DNA of 64,000 bases from Mycobacterium hubeiense. GTDB lineage: Bacteria; Actinomycetota; Actinomycetes; Mycobacteriales; Mycobacteriaceae. How positions within the stretch are numbered: position 1 is the first letter of the stretch; the number at the start of each line of letters is the position of its first letter. The DNA lies in NCBI RefSeq assembly GCF_002838065.1, contig NZ_PIZU01000001.1, forward strand, positions 281,355-345,354, read 5' to 3'. Under the pieces are notes generated by a model that was not told the origin of the DNA, searched no databases, and saw nothing but the letters and a program-made list of their open reading frames with translations. Below are positions 46,046 to 56,656 of this stretch, in pieces. The position numbers and the translations under genes were made by a program.

Positions 46046-47257
46046 ATGACCTTTTCACTGGAGCTCTCCCCTGACCTGGTCCATATCCGTGACTGGGTGC
46101 ACGAGTTCGCCGCAGACGTGATCCGGCCCGCCGCCTCCGAGTGGGACGAACGTGAGGAAACGCCGTGGCCGATCATCCAGGAGGCTTCGAAGGCCGGCAT
46201 CTACTCGATGGAGTTCTTCGCCGAGCAAAGCGCTGAACCGTCGGGTCTGGGCATGCTCGTCGTGTTCGAGGAAATGTTCTGGGGCGATGCCGGCATCGCC
46301 CTGTCGATCCTCGGCACCGGCCTGGCAGCCGCATCGCTGGCCTCCAACGGCACCCCCGAGCAGATGGGCGAATGGCTGCCGCAGATGTTCGGCACCGTCG
46401 ACGACCCGAAGGTCGCGGCGTTCTGCTCCTCGGAGCCCGGCGCAGGTTCCGACGTCGGCGCGATCCGCACCCGCGCGCGCTACGACGAGGCCACCGACGA
46501 GTGGGTGCTCAACGGCACGAAGACCTGGGCGACCAACGGTGGCATCGCCGAGGTGCACGTCGTCGTCGCGTCGGTGTATCCCGAACTCGGTAGTCGCGGT
46601 CAGGCGTCGTTCATCATCCCGCCGAACACGCCCGGTTTCAGTCAGGGGCAGAAGTTCCTCAAGCACGGCATCCGGGCGTCACACACCGCCGAGGTGGTGT
46701 TGGACGACGTGCGCATCCCGAGCCGGCTGATCATCGGCGGCAAAGAGAAGTTCGAGGAGCGCGTTGCGCGGGCCCGCGAGGGCAAGTCGTCAAAGAGCCA
46801 CGCCGCGATGACCACCTTCGAACGCACCCGGCCGACCGTCGGCGCGATGGCCGTCGGTGTGGCCCGCGCGGCCTACGAATACGCGTTGGACTACGCCCTG
46901 CAGCGTGAGCAGTTCGGCCGCAAGATCGCCGAATTCCAAGCCATCGCATTCAAATTGGCCGACATGAAAGCTCGCATCGACGCCGCGCGGCTGCTGGTGT
47001 GGCGCGCCGGGTGGATGGCCCGCAACGGCAGGACGTTCGACAACGCCGAAGGTTCGATGGCCAAGCTCGTGGCCAGCGAGACCGCCGTCTACGTCACCGA
47101 CGAGGCGATCCAGATCCTCGGCGGCAACGGCTACACCCGCGACTACCCGGTCGAGCGGATGCACCGCGACGCCAAGATCTTCACGATCTTCGAGGGCACC
47201 AGCGAGATTCAGCGGCTGGTGATGGGCCGCGCGATCACGGGTCTGCCCATCCGCTAG
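46046..47257 (+). CDS. Acyl-CoA dehydrogenase (FadE type)
   Basis: A 403-aa FAD enzyme: AAFCSSEPGAGSDVGAIRTRARYDEATDEWVLNGTKTWATNGG is the flavin barrel, REQFGRKIAEFQAIAFKLADMKARIDAARLLVWRA the C-terminal helical region, and IFTIFEGTSEIQRLVMGRAI carries the usual catalytic Glu. A 35-residue insertion KEKFEERVARAREGKSSKSHAAMTTFERTRP distinguishes it. It stands alone, with AGGAAAGGACC as ribosome site, and is convergent with pdxT across a shared hairpin. Confidence 0.93.
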   Translation: MTFSLELSPDLVHIRDWVHEFAADVIRPAASEWDEREETPWPIIQEASKAGIYSMEFFAEQSAEPSGLGMLVVFEEMFWGDAGIALSILGTGLAAASLASNGTPEQMGEWLPQMFGTVDDPKVAAFCSSEPGAGSDVGAIRTRARYDEATDEWVLNGTKTWATNGGIAEVHVVVASVYPELGSRGQASFIIPPNTPGFSQGQKFLKHGIRASHTAEVVLDDVRIPSRLIIGGKEKFEERVARAREGKSSKSHAAMTTFERTRPTVGAMAVGVARAAYEYALDYALQREQFGRKIAEFQAIAFKLADMKARIDAARLLVWRAGWMARNGRTFDNAEGSMAKLVASETAVYVTDEAIQILGGNGYTRDYPVERMHRDAKIFTIFEGTSEIQRLVMGRAITGLPIR

Positions 47258-47259
47258 CG

Positions 47260-47314
47260 GGCGATTTGGGCGTGAAAACCTTCGCTCAGCGATGGTAATC
47301 ACGCCGAAATCGCT
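47260..47314. terminator. Bidirectional terminator between the acyl-CoA dehydrogenase and pdxT genes
   Basis: GGCGATTTGGGCGTG (47260-47274) pairs with CACGCCGAAATCGCT (47300-47314) over 14-15 positions with one mismatch. The 25-nt loop contains a second small hairpin (TCGC-TCA-GCGA, 47282-47292). The right arm includes the pdxT stop codon. Both convergent transcripts could end here. Confidence 0.75.
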
Positions 47315-47897
47315 ACAGCATGTCGACGAAGAGCTTGTGGATGCGGCGATCGCCCGTCATCTCCGGGTGAAACGCCGTCGCCAGCATCTTCGCCTGCCGC
47401 ACCGCCACGATGTGACCGGCCGCCTCCGCGAGCACCTCCACATCGGGGCCGACGCGCTCCACCCACGGCGCCCGGATGAACACCGCATGCACGGGCGAGT
47501 CCAGACCTTCGAACGCGATGTCGCCCTCGAACGAATCCACTTGCCGGCCAAAGGCGTTGCGCCGCACCGTCATATCGATGCCCTTCAACGGCACCGCCTG
47601 ACGTCCGTCTGCACCCGCGTCCAGGATCTCACTCGCCAGCAGAATCATTCCCGCACATGACCCGTAGGCCGGCATGCCCTCGGCCAGCCTGGCCCGCAAC
47701 GGCTCGAGCAGCTCGAACTCCCGCAGCAGATGACTCATGGTGGTGGACTCCCCGCCGGGAATCACCAGCGCGTCGACGGCCTGCAGCTCGTCGAGCCGGC
47801 GCACCGTCGCCGCCGAGGCGCCGGCCTCACGCAGCGCTGCCAGGTGTTCGCGGGTGTCGCCCTGCAGCGCCAGCACGCCGATGCGGGGCGCGCTCAT
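47313..47897 (-). CDS. pdxT: Pyridoxal 5'-phosphate synthase glutaminase subunit
   Basis: A 194-aa class I glutaminase: [35 protein letters not shown], the nucleophile Cys in [12 protein letters not shown] and the C-terminal [13 protein letters not shown]is-Glu pair. It supplies ammonia to PdxS. The ATG overlaps the stop of the thioesterase gene lying between it and pdxS. Confidence 0.95.
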   Translation of the reverse strand: MSAPRIGVLALQGDTREHLAALREAGASAATVRRLDELQAVDALVIPGGESTTMSHLLREFELLEPLRARLAEGMPAYGSCAGMILLASEILDAGADGRQAVPLKGIDMTVRRNAFGRQVDSFEGDIAFEGLDSPVHAVFIRAPWVERVGPDVEVLAEAAGHIVAVRQAKMLATAFHPEMTGDRRIHKLFVDML

Positions 47898-48730
47898 GGT
47901 GTGAAGTTGCGCGGGTAGCGGGTCAGGCCCTCCTGCATGACCGCGGCCACCATCTCGCCGTAGCGGTTGAAGATCTTGCCCTGCGTCAACGCCCGCCCGC
48001 CGCACGCCGACGGCGACGACTGGTCATAGAGCAGCCACTCGTCGGCGCGGAACGGCCGCATGAACCACATCGCGTGGTCCAGCGACGCCACCTGCAGGTG
48101 CTTGCGCTCTTTGGGGTAGTTGACCTGCGCGGAACCGAGCAGTGTCAGGTCGCTCATGTAGGCCAGCGCGCAGATGTGCAGCACGTGGTCGTCGGGCAGC
48201 GGGTCGTGGTGGCGGAACCACACTTGCTGCTGCGACGCCTTCCCCGGCGAGCGTTCCAGCATGTCGCGCGGGACGATGCGTACGTCCCATTCCGCGAACT
48301 GGGCGAATCCGGCGTCGTCGAACGCTCCGCCGGAGCGGAAGCCCGGCAGGTCGTCGGGCGGCGGGGCGACGGGCATCGCGTCCTGGTGTTCGATGCCACT
48401 CTGGTCGGTCTGAAACGACGCCGACATGGAGAAGATCGTTTCGCCGTGCTGGATGGCGCTGACGCGGCGGGTGCAGAACGACCCGCCGTCGCGGATCCGC
48501 TCGACGAGATAGACCGAGGGCGCGCGGGCATCGCCGGGTCGCAGGAAGTAGCCGTGCAGTGAGTGCACCTGATACTTCGGGTCGACGGTGCGCACCGCCG
48601 ACACCAGCGATTGGCCGGCCACATGCCCGCCGAACGTGCGCTGCAGGAAACCGGATTCCGGGCTGAACACCCCGCCGCGGTAGATGTTGACCTCGAGTTG
48701 TTCGAGATCAAGGATCTGCTCGATCGCCAT
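47894..48730 (-). CDS. tesB: Acyl-CoA thioesterase II
   Basis: A 278-aa double-hotdog thioesterase: [71 protein letters not shown] and, in the second hotdog, [41 protein letters not shown]. These match TesB, which hydrolyses medium and long acyl-CoAs. It sits 9 bp after pdxS and overlaps pdxT (ATGA), so it is embedded in the vitamin B6 operon. Confidence 0.94.
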   Translation of the reverse strand: MAIEQILDLEQLEVNIYRGGVFSPESGFLQRTFGGHVAGQSLVSAVRTVDPKYQVHSLHGYFLRPGDARAPSVYLVERIRDGGSFCTRRVSAIQHGETIFSMSASFQTDQSGIEHQDAMPVAPPPDDLPGFRSGGAFDDAGFAQFAEWDVRIVPRDMLERSPGKASQQQVWFRHHDPLPDDHVLHICALAYMSDLTLLGSAQVNYPKERKHLQVASLDHAMWFMRPFRADEWLLYDQSSPSACGGRALTQGKIFNRYGEMVAAVMQEGLTRYPRNFTP

Positions 48731-48739
48731 GCAGAAGGT

Positions 48740-49687
48740 CTACCAGCCGCGTTCGGCGAGCCGGTGCGGGGCCGCGATGTCCTCCACGTTGATGCCGACC
48801 ATCGGTTCGCCCAGCCCGCGCGAGACCTTGGCCAGTACATCGGGGTCGTCGTAGAACGTGGTGGCCTTGACGATCGCCGCCGCCCGCTGCGCGGGGTCGC
48901 CGGACTTGAAGATCCCGGAGCCGACGAACACGCCCTCGGCGCCGAGCTGCATCATCATCGCAGCGTCGGCCGGGGTGGCGATGCCACCGGCGGTGAACAG
49001 CGTCACCGGCAGCTTGCCGGCCCGCGCCACCTCGGCGACCAGTTCGTACGGCGCCTGCAATTCCTTTGCCGCAACATACAACTCGTCCTCGGACATCGAG
49101 GTGAGCCGGCGGATCGCGCCGCCGATCTCGCGCATGTGTGTGGTCGCATTGGAGACGTCGCCGGTGCCCGCCTCGCCCTTGGAGCGAATCATCGCGGCAC
49201 CTTCGGTGATGCGGCGCAGCGCCTCGCCGAGGTTGGTCGCACCGCAGACGAACGGCACGGTGAACTTCCACTTGTCGATGTGGTGGGTGTAGTCGGCAGG
49301 GGTGAGCACCTCGGACTCGTCGATGTAGTCGACGCCGAGGCTCTGCAGGATCTGCGCCTCGACGAAGTGCCCGATGCGTACCTTGGCCATCACCGGGATG
49401 GTGACCGCGTTGATTATGCCCTCGATGAGATCAGGATCACTCATCCGCGCGACCCCGCCCTGCGAGCGGATGTCGGCCGGGACACGTTCTAGCGCCATCA
49501 CCGCGACGGCACCGGCGCCCTCGGCGATGCGGGCCTGCTCGGGGGTGACGACGTCCATGATCACGCCGCCCTTGAGCATCTCGGCCATGCCGCGCTTGAC
49601 CCGGGCGGTCCCGGTCTGGGCCGCAACCGTCCCCCGAGTCACATCGCCCCTGCCCCCTGGGACGCCGTTCTCCGCCGCGGTTTCCAC
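48740..49687 (-). CDS. pdxS: Pyridoxal 5'-phosphate synthase lyase subunit
   Basis: A 315-aa TIM barrel: [63 protein letters not shown] (catalytic Lys region) and [26 protein letters not shown]. It makes PLP from ribose 5-phosphate, glyceraldehyde 3-phosphate and ammonia. GTG 49687 is set by GGAGGAG at 49694-49700, six bases upstream; the N-terminal extension is slightly longer than in M. tuberculosis, as I recall it. Confidence 0.95.
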   Translation of the reverse strand: METAAENGVPGGRGDVTRGTVAAQTGTARVKRGMAEMLKGGVIMDVVTPEQARIAEGAGAVAVMALERVPADIRSQGGVARMSDPDLIEGIINAVTIPVMAKVRIGHFVEAQILQSLGVDYIDESEVLTPADYTHHIDKWKFTVPFVCGATNLGEALRRITEGAAMIRSKGEAGTGDVSNATTHMREIGGAIRRLTSMSEDELYVAAKELQAPYELVAEVARAGKLPVTLFTAGGIATPADAAMMMQLGAEGVFVGSGIFKSGDPAQRAAAIVKATTFYDDPDVLAKVSRGLGEPMVGINVEDIAAPHRLAERGW

Positions 49688-49754
49688 TGCTATCTCCTCC
49701 ACATTGCTACTGATCCAGTTTAGTAGCGGCCGCAAATGTGTTAAATCCGCAGCT

Positions 49755-50792
49755 TCACCGGATCGATTGCAGCTGCCGCTGCGGCGATCCGCCTCGCGCA
49801 TCGGCCAGCGCGTTGGCCTCGACCAGCAGCTCGCTCAGCTGCAGGGGGTAGACGGTTTCGCCGGCCGCGACCAGCTCGCCGATCATTGTCGCATCGCACC
49901 AGCGGTGGCCATGGATGTAGGCCCGCTCCAGCCCGGTGCGGCCCGACGGCGACGGCTCGAACCGACGCGTGCGGTGGATGAAGAACATCTCTTCGCTGCG
50001 GATCACCGACGCGTTGAAGTCGATGACGGCGTCGCGGCGCCACACCGGCCCGATCAGCTCGGCCGGCTCGACGCGCAGACCCGTTTCCTCCTCCAACTCG
50101 CGAGCGGCGGCCTGGGCCAGCGTCTCACCCTCTTGGACGGCGCCGCCGACGGTGAACCACCACCGCGGCGCCGGGCTGCCGCTGCCGTCCTCGGCCGCTG
50201 GGTCGGAGCCACACAGCAATAGCACCGCGCCGTCCTCGTCGAGCAGCACGATGCGCGCGGACACCCGTCTGCTGACTACACTCGACGACGTCTCCGCACG
50301 CTCTGCGATCTCGAAATAGCTTGGCAGCGCAGCAGTTCCACCCAGACGGAGCAGGCGCACCGCGGGGCGCTCACGCAGCGCAAGTGTGTCGCGGACGGCG
50401 TCGTTGTGGAAGCGACGGGCCAGCAGCACCCGCGCCTCGGCGTCGGCCAACTCGGCGACTAGCGCCAGCGGCAGCGACGCCGGATCGACCAGCGCCAGCG
50501 CCGCCGACAGCTCGTTTTCGGCGGCTTCGCGTGCCTGCCGCGGCGCTCGCTCGGCGGCATCGGCCAACGCCGCCAGTCGCTTGCCCTGCGGGCCGCCGCC
50601 ATAGGCTTCGACGGCCACCGCGCGCGCCACCACCGCCCGGCGGGCCAGCGCGCCGTCGAGCGCCTGCCAGGACAGGTCGTAGCGCACGTGCAGGCGGTCC
50701 AGCCGGTTCGCGGTCTGAAACGCCCAGGCACCGACGAGCACGATCACCGCGACCAGCACGATCAGCGCGACGACCACGACCCACGTGATCAA
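49755..50792 (-). CDS. Membrane-anchored Nudix hydrolase
   Basis: A 345-aa protein with an N-terminal TM helix ([22 protein letters not shown]), an Ala/Arg-rich helical segment to about residue 150 and a Nudix domain whose box occupies residues 217-239 (Glu223, Arg231, Glu232, Glu235-236, Gly238). It would cleave a nucleoside diphosphate derivative at the inner membrane. The start is a TTG at 50792 overlapping the pimA stop (TTGA), part of the PIM gene chain, though no role in PIM synthesis is proven. Confidence 0.88.
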   Translation of the reverse strand: MITWVVVVALIVLVAVIVLVGAWAFQTANRLDRLHVRYDLSWQALDGALARRAVVARAVAVEAYGGGPQGKRLAALADAAERAPRQAREAAENELSAALALVDPASLPLALVAELADAEARVLLARRFHNDAVRDTLALRERPAVRLLRLGGTAALPSYFEIAERAETSSSVVSRRVSARIVLLDEDGAVLLLCGSDPAAEDGSGSPAPRWWFTVGGAVQEGETLAQAAARELEEETGLRVEPAELIGPVWRRDAVIDFNASVIRSEEMFFIHRTRRFEPSPSGRTGLERAYIHGHRWCDATMIGELVAAGETVYPLQLSELLVEANALADARGGSPQRQLQSIR

Positions 50793-51946
50793 CTGATTCC
50801 CCTGCCCGCCACGGCCTTGCCGGTCCCCGCGACCTGCACCTTGGTACCCGACCCGGCGACCGTCTCGTAGACCCGCATGATCTGGCCCGCGACGACCGAC
50901 CAGTCGTAGCGGCGCACGGCTTCGGCGGCGGCCTCGATGTATCCCTTGCGCAGGGCGTCGTCCTCGAGCACCTCGATCAGACCCGCAGCCAGTGCATCCG
51001 CATCGTCGACCGGGACCAGCCGCCCCGCCTTGCCGTCACGCAGTACCCGTCGGAATGCATCCAGGTTGCTGGCCACTACGGGCGTGCCGGCCGCCATCGC
51101 CTCGACCAGCACGATGCCGAAGCTCTCGCCGCCGGTGTTGGGCGCGCAGTACACGTCGGCGCTGCGCATGGCCGACGCCTTGACTGCGTCGTCGACCTGG
51201 CCCAGGAAGCGCAAGTGCTTGGCGAGCTTGCCCGCTTCCTCGCGCAGTTCCTCCTCGTCGCCGCGGCCGACCACGAGGATCTCGACGTCCGGGAAACGCT
51301 TCACCAATCGCGGCAGCGCACCGAGTAACACGGCCATGCCCTTGCGGGGTTCGTCGAAGCGGCCCAAAAACAGCACCGACTTACCCGGGCGCGGATAACC
51401 CTCCAACCGCGGCGCCGACGAAAACGACGCCACGTCAACGCCGTTGGGAATCTCGACGGCATCGGAGCCGAGCGCTTCCATCTGCCAGCGCCGCGCCAGG
51501 TCGGACACGGCGATCCGGCCGACGATCTTCTCGTGCCACGGCCGCAGGATTCCCTGAAACACACTGAGCGTCAACGATTTTGTGGTCGACGTGTGAAAGG
51601 TCGCCACAATCGGCCCCTCGGCGACCATCAACGCCAGCATCGACAAGCTGGGCGCATTGGGCTCGTGCAAATGCAGCACGTCGAAACCGCCGTCGGACAA
51701 CCACTTCTTGACCTTGCGGTGGGTGGCCGGGCCGAACCGCAGTCGCGCCACCGACCCGTTGTACGGAATCGGCACCGCCTTACCGCCGGACACCACATAG
51801 TCGGGCAGCTTGACATGCGGTGACGCCGGCGCCAGCACGCTGACGTAGTGGCCACGGGCCCGCATCACCTCAGCGAGTTGCAACACGTGCGACTGCACAC
51901 CGCCGGGCACGTCGAATGAATACGGGCAGACCATGCCGATGCGCAT
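50789..51946 (-). CDS. pimA: Phosphatidyl-myo-inositol alpha-mannosyltransferase
   Basis: A 385-aa GT4 glycosyltransferase: MRIGMVCPYSFDVPGGVQSHVLQLAEVMRARGH, HLHEPNAPSLSMLALM, VLFLGRFDEPRKGMAVLLGALP and the EX7E region ESFGIVLVEAMAAGTPVVASN. It adds the first mannose from GDP-mannose to phosphatidylinositol on the cytoplasmic face. The ATG shares one base with the patA stop. Confidence 0.96.
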   Translation of the reverse strand: MRIGMVCPYSFDVPGGVQSHVLQLAEVMRARGHYVSVLAPASPHVKLPDYVVSGGKAVPIPYNGSVARLRFGPATHRKVKKWLSDGGFDVLHLHEPNAPSLSMLALMVAEGPIVATFHTSTTKSLTLSVFQGILRPWHEKIVGRIAVSDLARRWQMEALGSDAVEIPNGVDVASFSSAPRLEGYPRPGKSVLFLGRFDEPRKGMAVLLGALPRLVKRFPDVEILVVGRGDEEELREEAGKLAKHLRFLGQVDDAVKASAMRSADVYCAPNTGGESFGIVLVEAMAAGTPVVASNLDAFRRVLRDGKAGRLVPVDDADALAAGLIEVLEDDALRKGYIEAAAEAVRRYDWSVVAGQIMRVYETVAGSGTKVQVAGTGKAVAGRGIS

Positions 51947-52857
51947 CAGCCGGCCTCCAACGACGCGCGGCGCTCCTCGGTGAGATCGGCCAGCCACTGC
52001 GGCTGCAGCATGTGCCAATCCTCGGGGTGGGCGGCGATGTTGACGGCGAACCGGTCCGCAAGAGCCTGGGTGATGACGCCGACGTCGCCGGAGCTGGTGT
52101 CCAGCTCCGGGTACACCCGCATGCCCCAGCCCTGCGGTTCGTACCAGCAGTGCACGGGAAACAGCGCCGCGCCCGTTTCCAGTGCCAGCTTCGCCGGGCC
52201 GGCGGGCATCCGGGTGGGCTCGCCGAAGAAGTCGACCTGCACGCCGGTGCGGGTCAGGTCACGCTCGGCCATCAGGCAGACGATGCCGTTGTCCCGCAGG
52301 CGGTCACACAGGATCTCGAACGGCGGCCGCTCGCCACCGGAATGCGGTATCACCTCGAAGCCCAGGCTTTCCCGGTAGGCGATGAAGCGGTTGTACAGCG
52401 ACTCGGGTTTGAGGCGTTCGGCGACGGTGGTGAACCTGCCGTGGTTCTGCACCAGCCACACGCCCGCCATGTCCCAATTGCCGCTGTGCGGCAACGCCAG
52501 CACCGCCCCGCGGCCGGCGTCCAGCGCCGCCCAGACGCGTTCGATGTCGAGCACCGACAGTTCGCGGCCCAGCGCTTGGTGGTCCATGGTCGGCAGCCGG
52601 AACGCCTCGCGCCAATACCGGGCGTAGGAGGCCAGCGACGCGCGAATGAGCGCGCCGGGCACCTGTTTTGGTTCGACGCCGACGACTCGGGCCAGATTCT
52701 TGCGCAGTTGTTCCGGCCCGCCGTTGCGTGACGCGTAAAGTGCGCCGGCATCGAATGCGTTGCGCGCCAAGAACTCCGGCATCGCCCGGACCAGTCGCCA
52801 CCCCGCCGCGTAGCCGAGGTCGGTGAAATGGCCTGCTACCGACGGGATGGCGGTCAT
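51946..52857 (-). CDS. patA: Phosphatidylinositol mannoside acyltransferase (PatA)
   Basis: A 303-aa LpxL/HtrB-type acyltransferase: HSGNWD gives the HX4D catalytic pair (His124, Asp129), and MAERDLTRTG the conserved Glu198; these are two positions off the numbers I recall for M. smegmatis PatA. It acylates the mannose of PIM1/PIM2. The ATG overlaps the pgsA stop by 4 nt. Confidence 0.94.
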   Translation of the reverse strand: MTAIPSVAGHFTDLGYAAGWRLVRAMPEFLARNAFDAGALYASRNGGPEQLRKNLARVVGVEPKQVPGALIRASLASYARYWREAFRLPTMDHQALGRELSVLDIERVWAALDAGRGAVLALPHSGNWDMAGVWLVQNHGRFTTVAERLKPESLYNRFIAYRESLGFEVIPHSGGERPPFEILCDRLRDNGIVCLMAERDLTRTGVQVDFFGEPTRMPAGPAKLALETGAALFPVHCWYEPQGWGMRVYPELDTSSGDVGVITQALADRFAVNIAAHPEDWHMLQPQWLADLTEERRASLEAG

Positions 52858-53555
52858 GATCCGTCCGCCTCGGGTTTGTCGCTGTCCGGAGCCGCCTGGC
52901 CGGCGACGTCCTGCGAGGGAGCGGGCTCCAGCGGTTCCATCGCACCGGGTGATGTGCGCACCGTGTGCAATCGTTGCGCGCAGGTGATCACGCTGGCCAC
53001 CGCGAGCACCCACATCGCCACGTGCAGCGTCCACGGCAACGGGAAGAACGGCAGGTCGGCCAACCCCGCCCCGACCAGCACGATGATCAGCCGTTCCGGT
53101 CGCTCGATGAAGCCGCCGTCGCCGCGCAGCCCGCTGGCCTCGGCGCGGGCCTTGATGTACGAAATCACTTGCGAGGTAACCAGACAGATCAGCGTGGCGA
53201 CCACCAGCGGCGCGTTGTCCAACCCGAAGGCCGCCCACCAGGCCAGCCCAGCGAACACCGCCCCGTCGGCGATCCGGTCGCAGGTGGCGTCCAGGACTGC
53301 CCCGAAGCGGGAGCCGCCCCCGCGTTCGCGGGCCATCGCCCCGTCGAGCATGTCGGCGAGCACGAAAATCCAGACAGCGACGGCGCCCCACCACAACTGC
53401 CCGATCGGGAACAGCGTCAGCGCGGCGACCACGGTGCCGGCGGTGCCCAGGATCGTGATGCTGTCAGGCGTAAAACCCGCCCGCAGTGCGGCTTTCGCGA
53501 CCGGCCGGGACAGCTTGGTGTAGGCCGCCCGGGTCATCAGGTAGAAGTTGCTCAC
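52854..53555 (-). CDS. pgsA: Phosphatidylinositol phosphate synthase
   Basis: A 233-aa CDP-alcohol phosphatidyltransferase with about six TM helices. The signature D68-x2-D71-G72-x2-A75-R76-x8-G85-x3-D89-x3-D93 is complete. It joins CDP-diacylglycerol and inositol 1-phosphate. GTG 53555 overlaps the HIT gene stop (GTGA). The hydrophilic C-terminal tail is species-variable. Confidence 0.94.
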   Translation of the reverse strand: MSNFYLMTRAAYTKLSRPVAKAALRAGFTPDSITILGTAGTVVAALTLFPIGQLWWGAVAVWIFVLADMLDGAMARERGGGSRFGAVLDATCDRIADGAVFAGLAWWAAFGLDNAPLVVATLICLVTSQVISYIKARAEASGLRGDGGFIERPERLIIVLVGAGLADLPFFPLPWTLHVAMWVLAVASVITCAQRLHTVRTSPGAMEPLEPAPSQDVAGQAAPDSDKPEADGS

Positions 53556-54103
53556 GGCTGTCTGGCCCACTCCGTCGCGAGCAACGCACGGGTGTCGCGC
53601 AGCAACTGCGGGATCACCTTGGAGTTGCCGATGATGGTGATGAAGTTGGCGTCGCCGCCCCACCGCGGCACCACATGCATGTGCAGATGTTCGGCCAACG
53701 AGCCACCCGCCGAGGTACCCAGATTGAGCCCGACGTTGAACCCGTGCGGCCGTGAGACGTTCTTGATCACGCGGATCGCCTTCTGCGTGAACGCCATCAG
53801 CTCCGCGCTCTCGGCCTCGGTCAGGTCTTCGAGTTCGGACACCCGCCGATACGGCACCACCATCAGATGGCCGGGGTTGTACGGGTACAGGTTGAGCACC
53901 GCATATACCAGCTTCCCGCGCGCGACCACCAGGCCGTCCTCGTCGGGAAGCGTCGGGATGTCGGTGAACGGTTGCGACGACTCGGCGTCACGCCGTAGCG
54001 GCGCCTCGGCCAGGTAGTTCATCCGATACGGCGTCCACAACCGCTGCAGATGGTCGGGCTCCCCGACTCCCCGATCGACGATCGTCTCGTCGTTGCCGGT
54101 CAC
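53552..54103 (-). CDS. HIT-family nucleotide phosphorylase/hydrolase (Ap4A-type)
   Basis: A 183-aa histidine-triad protein: [31 protein letters not shown] and [22 protein letters not shown], with HLHMHVVP the catalytic triad. The mycobacterial orthologue acts as an Ap4A phosphorylase, as I recall. GTG 54103, overlapping the thrS stop (GTGA), is preferred to the longer frame from 54166. Confidence 0.92.
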   Translation of the reverse strand: MTGNDETIVDRGVGEPDHLQRLWTPYRMNYLAEAPLRRDAESSQPFTDIPTLPDEDGLVVARGKLVYAVLNLYPYNPGHLMVVPYRRVSELEDLTEAESAELMAFTQKAIRVIKNVSRPHGFNVGLNLGTSAGGSLAEHLHMHVVPRWGGDANFITIIGNSKVIPQLLRDTRALLATEWARQP

Positions 54104-56154
54104 TTCGACGTACCCACCTTGAGCAGTTCGGCGGTGGGAGCGGCGTTTTCGCGGGCCGCGATCCAATCGGCGATGGCGTTGACGGCCTCCTCGCGAGGCA
54201 CCCCGTTGAGTTGCGTGCGGTCGCCGAACCGGAACGAAACCGCTCCCGCTTCAATGTCCTTGTCCCCGGCCAGCAGCATGAACGGCACCTTCTGGTTGGT
54301 GTGGTGCACGATCTTCTTGGCCATCCGGTCATCGCTGGTGTCCACCTCGGCGCGGATGCCACGCGACTTCAGTTGCTCGGCAAGCTCATCCAGGTATGCG
54401 ATATGGCTTTCGGCCACCGGAATGCCGACCACCTGCACCGGCGCCAGCCACGCCGGGAACGCACCCGCGTAGTGCTCGGTGAGGATGCCGAAGAACCGCT
54501 CGATCGACCCGAACAGCGCGCGGTGGATCATCACCGGCCGCTGGCGGCTGCCGTCGGCGGCGGTGTACTCCAGCTCGAAGCGCTCCGGAAAGTTGAAGTC
54601 CAACTGGATGGTCGACATCTGCCAGCTGCGCCCCAGCGCGTCTTTGACCTGCACCGAGATCTTCGGTCCATAGAAGGCCGCGCCGCCCGGGTCGGGCACC
54701 AGCTCCAGACCGGACGCCGCGCCCACCTCGGCCAGCACGTCGGTGGCTTCCTCCCAGAGTTCGTCGGAGCCGACGAACTTGTCCGGGTCCTTGGTGGACA
54801 GCTCCAGGTAGAACTCGGTCAGGCCGTAGTCGCCGAGCAATTCGAGGATGAAGCGCAGCAGCGAGGTCAACTCGTCGCGCATCTGGTCACGGGTGCAGTA
54901 GATGTGCGCGTCGTCCATCGTCAGTCCGCGTACCCGGGTCAGGCCGTGCACCACACCGGAGAGTTCGTAGCGATAGACCGTGCCGAATTCGAAGAGCCGC
55001 AACGGAAGTTCCCGGTATGACCGCCCGCGAGACCGGAAGATCAGGCAGTGCATCGGGCAGTTCATCGGCTTGAGGTAGTAATCCTGCCCCGGCTTGCGCA
55101 CCGTGCCGTCGTCGTTGTACTCGGCGTCGAGGTGCATCGGCGGGAACATCCCGTCGGCGTACCAGTCGAGGTGCCCCGAAATCTGGAACAGCTGGGCCTT
55201 CGTGATGTGCGGACTGTTGACGAACTCGTATCCGGCCTCGATGTGTTTGCGTCGCGAGTAGTCCTCGAGCTCGCGCCGGATGATGCCGCCCTTGGGATGG
55301 AAAACCGCCAAGCCCGAACCGATTTCGTCGGGGAAGCTGAACAGATCCAGCTCCGCACCGAGCTTGCGGTGGTCGCGGCGCTGAGCCTCCTCGATCAGCT
55401 CCAGGTGCCGCTCGAGCGCCTCCTGCGACTCCCAGGCGGTGCCGTAGATGCGCTGCAGGCTCGCGTTGTTCTGGTCACCGCGCCAATAGGCGGCCGAGCT
55501 GCGGGTGAGCTTGAACGCCGGGATGTGCTTGGTGGTCGGGATGTGCGGCCCGCGGCACAGGTCACTCCATTCCCGTTCGCGGCTACGGGGATTGAGGTTG
55601 TCGTAGGCGGTGAGTTCGTCACCGCCGACCTCCATCACCTCGGGGTCACCCGACTTGTCATCGACGAGCTCCAGCTTGTACGGCTCGTTGGCGAGTTCTT
55701 CGCGCGCTTGGTCTTTGGACTCATAGACCCGCCGCGAAAACAGCTGACCTTCCTTGACGATCTGGCGCATACGCTTTTCCAGCGCCTCGAGATCCTCGGG
55801 GGTGAACGCCCGCGGCACGTCGAAGTCGTAATAGAAACCGTCGGTGATGGGCGGCCCGATGCCCAGCTTGGCCTCCGGGAAGAGATCCTGCACGGCCTGA
55901 GCGAGCACGTGCGCCGCCGAATGCCGGATCACGCTGCGGCCCTCTTCGGTGTTGGCGGCGACGGGCGTCACCTCGACGTCGGTGTCCGGCGTCCACGACA
56001 GGTCCCGCAGGCGGCCCTCGGCGTCGCGCACAACGACAACGGCGTCGGGCGCCCCGCGGCCCGGCAGCCCGGCCTCGCGCACCGCCGCCGCGGCGGTGGT
56101 CCCGGCAGGCACCCGGATCGGGGCTGCTGGGTCGGTGCGTGCGGCGGCGGTCAT
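54100..56154 (-). CDS. thrS: Threonine--tRNA ligase
   Basis: A 684-aa synthetase with an N-terminal TGS-like domain, an editing domain ([36 protein letters not shown] with the HxxxH zinc/editing motif), the catalytic core ([34 protein letters not shown]) and the anticodon domain. ATG 56154 has GGAG eight bases upstream; GTG 56163 overlaps that site. It heads the thrS-HIT-pgsA-patA-pimA-Nudix chain. Confidence 0.96.
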   Translation of the reverse strand: MTAAARTDPAAPIRVPAGTTAAAAVREAGLPGRGAPDAVVVVRDAEGRLRDLSWTPDTDVEVTPVAANTEEGRSVIRHSAAHVLAQAVQDLFPEAKLGIGPPITDGFYYDFDVPRAFTPEDLEALEKRMRQIVKEGQLFSRRVYESKDQAREELANEPYKLELVDDKSGDPEVMEVGGDELTAYDNLNPRSREREWSDLCRGPHIPTTKHIPAFKLTRSSAAYWRGDQNNASLQRIYGTAWESQEALERHLELIEEAQRRDHRKLGAELDLFSFPDEIGSGLAVFHPKGGIIRRELEDYSRRKHIEAGYEFVNSPHITKAQLFQISGHLDWYADGMFPPMHLDAEYNDDGTVRKPGQDYYLKPMNCPMHCLIFRSRGRSYRELPLRLFEFGTVYRYELSGVVHGLTRVRGLTMDDAHIYCTRDQMRDELTSLLRFILELLGDYGLTEFYLELSTKDPDKFVGSDELWEEATDVLAEVGAASGLELVPDPGGAAFYGPKISVQVKDALGRSWQMSTIQLDFNFPERFELEYTAADGSRQRPVMIHRALFGSIERFFGILTEHYAGAFPAWLAPVQVVGIPVAESHIAYLDELAEQLKSRGIRAEVDTSDDRMAKKIVHHTNQKVPFMLLAGDKDIEAGAVSFRFGDRTQLNGVPREEAVNAIADWIAARENAAPTAELLKVGTSK

Positions 56155-56215
56155 CAGTGACACTCCATGTGGTCGGGGGTTTTTACGGACGCGACCATGC
56201 TATCGGTGCGGGTGG

Positions 56216-56656
56216 TTACGACCCCAAGCCGATGGGGCTGTTCAGCAGCTCGTATTCGATTCCGAACAGCTCGGCCATCCAGTCCAGCGCGCCGAGCAGC
56301 CACAGGGTCGCCAGCACCACCAGCGCCGTGAACAGCCCGCCCAGCACCTGGACGAACGCGTGCTGACGGTGGAACCACTCCATCGCTTTGTCGTAGCGCT
56401 CGCGGGCGTACGCCAACAGCTTGCGGGCCCAGGCGAACTCGGTGGCCAGGATGCCGAGCCCGATGAACACGATCGCCCAGCCCGGCCCCGGATACGGGAT
56501 GGCGAGGATGCCGACGCCCAGCACCGCCAGCCCGATCACGCCGACGACGATGCGGTAGACGAATTCGGCGCGCCGCCGCTCGCGGAGCCGGTCGCGCCAG
56601 CGGGCCCAGCGGCGTCGCATCACCGAGCGCTTCTCGGTCGCCTCTTCCTGCGTCAT
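56216..56656 (-). CDS. TIGR02611 (PGPGW) family membrane protein
   Basis: A 146-aa protein with a basic N-terminus and two or three TM helices. FVYRIVVGVIGLAVLGVGILAIPYPGPGWAIVFIGLGILATEFAWA contains the IPYPGPGW signature of this actinobacterial family; a third helix lies in FVQVLGGLFTALVVLATLWLLGAL. Function unknown. The ATG overlaps the stop of the PaaI-like gene; the gap to thrS is 61 bp. Confidence 0.9.
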   Translation of the reverse strand: MTQEEATEKRSVMRRRWARWRDRLRERRRAEFVYRIVVGVIGLAVLGVGILAIPYPGPGWAIVFIGLGILATEFAWARKLLAYARERYDKAMEWFHRQHAFVQVLGGLFTALVVLATLWLLGALDWMAELFGIEYELLNSPIGLGS

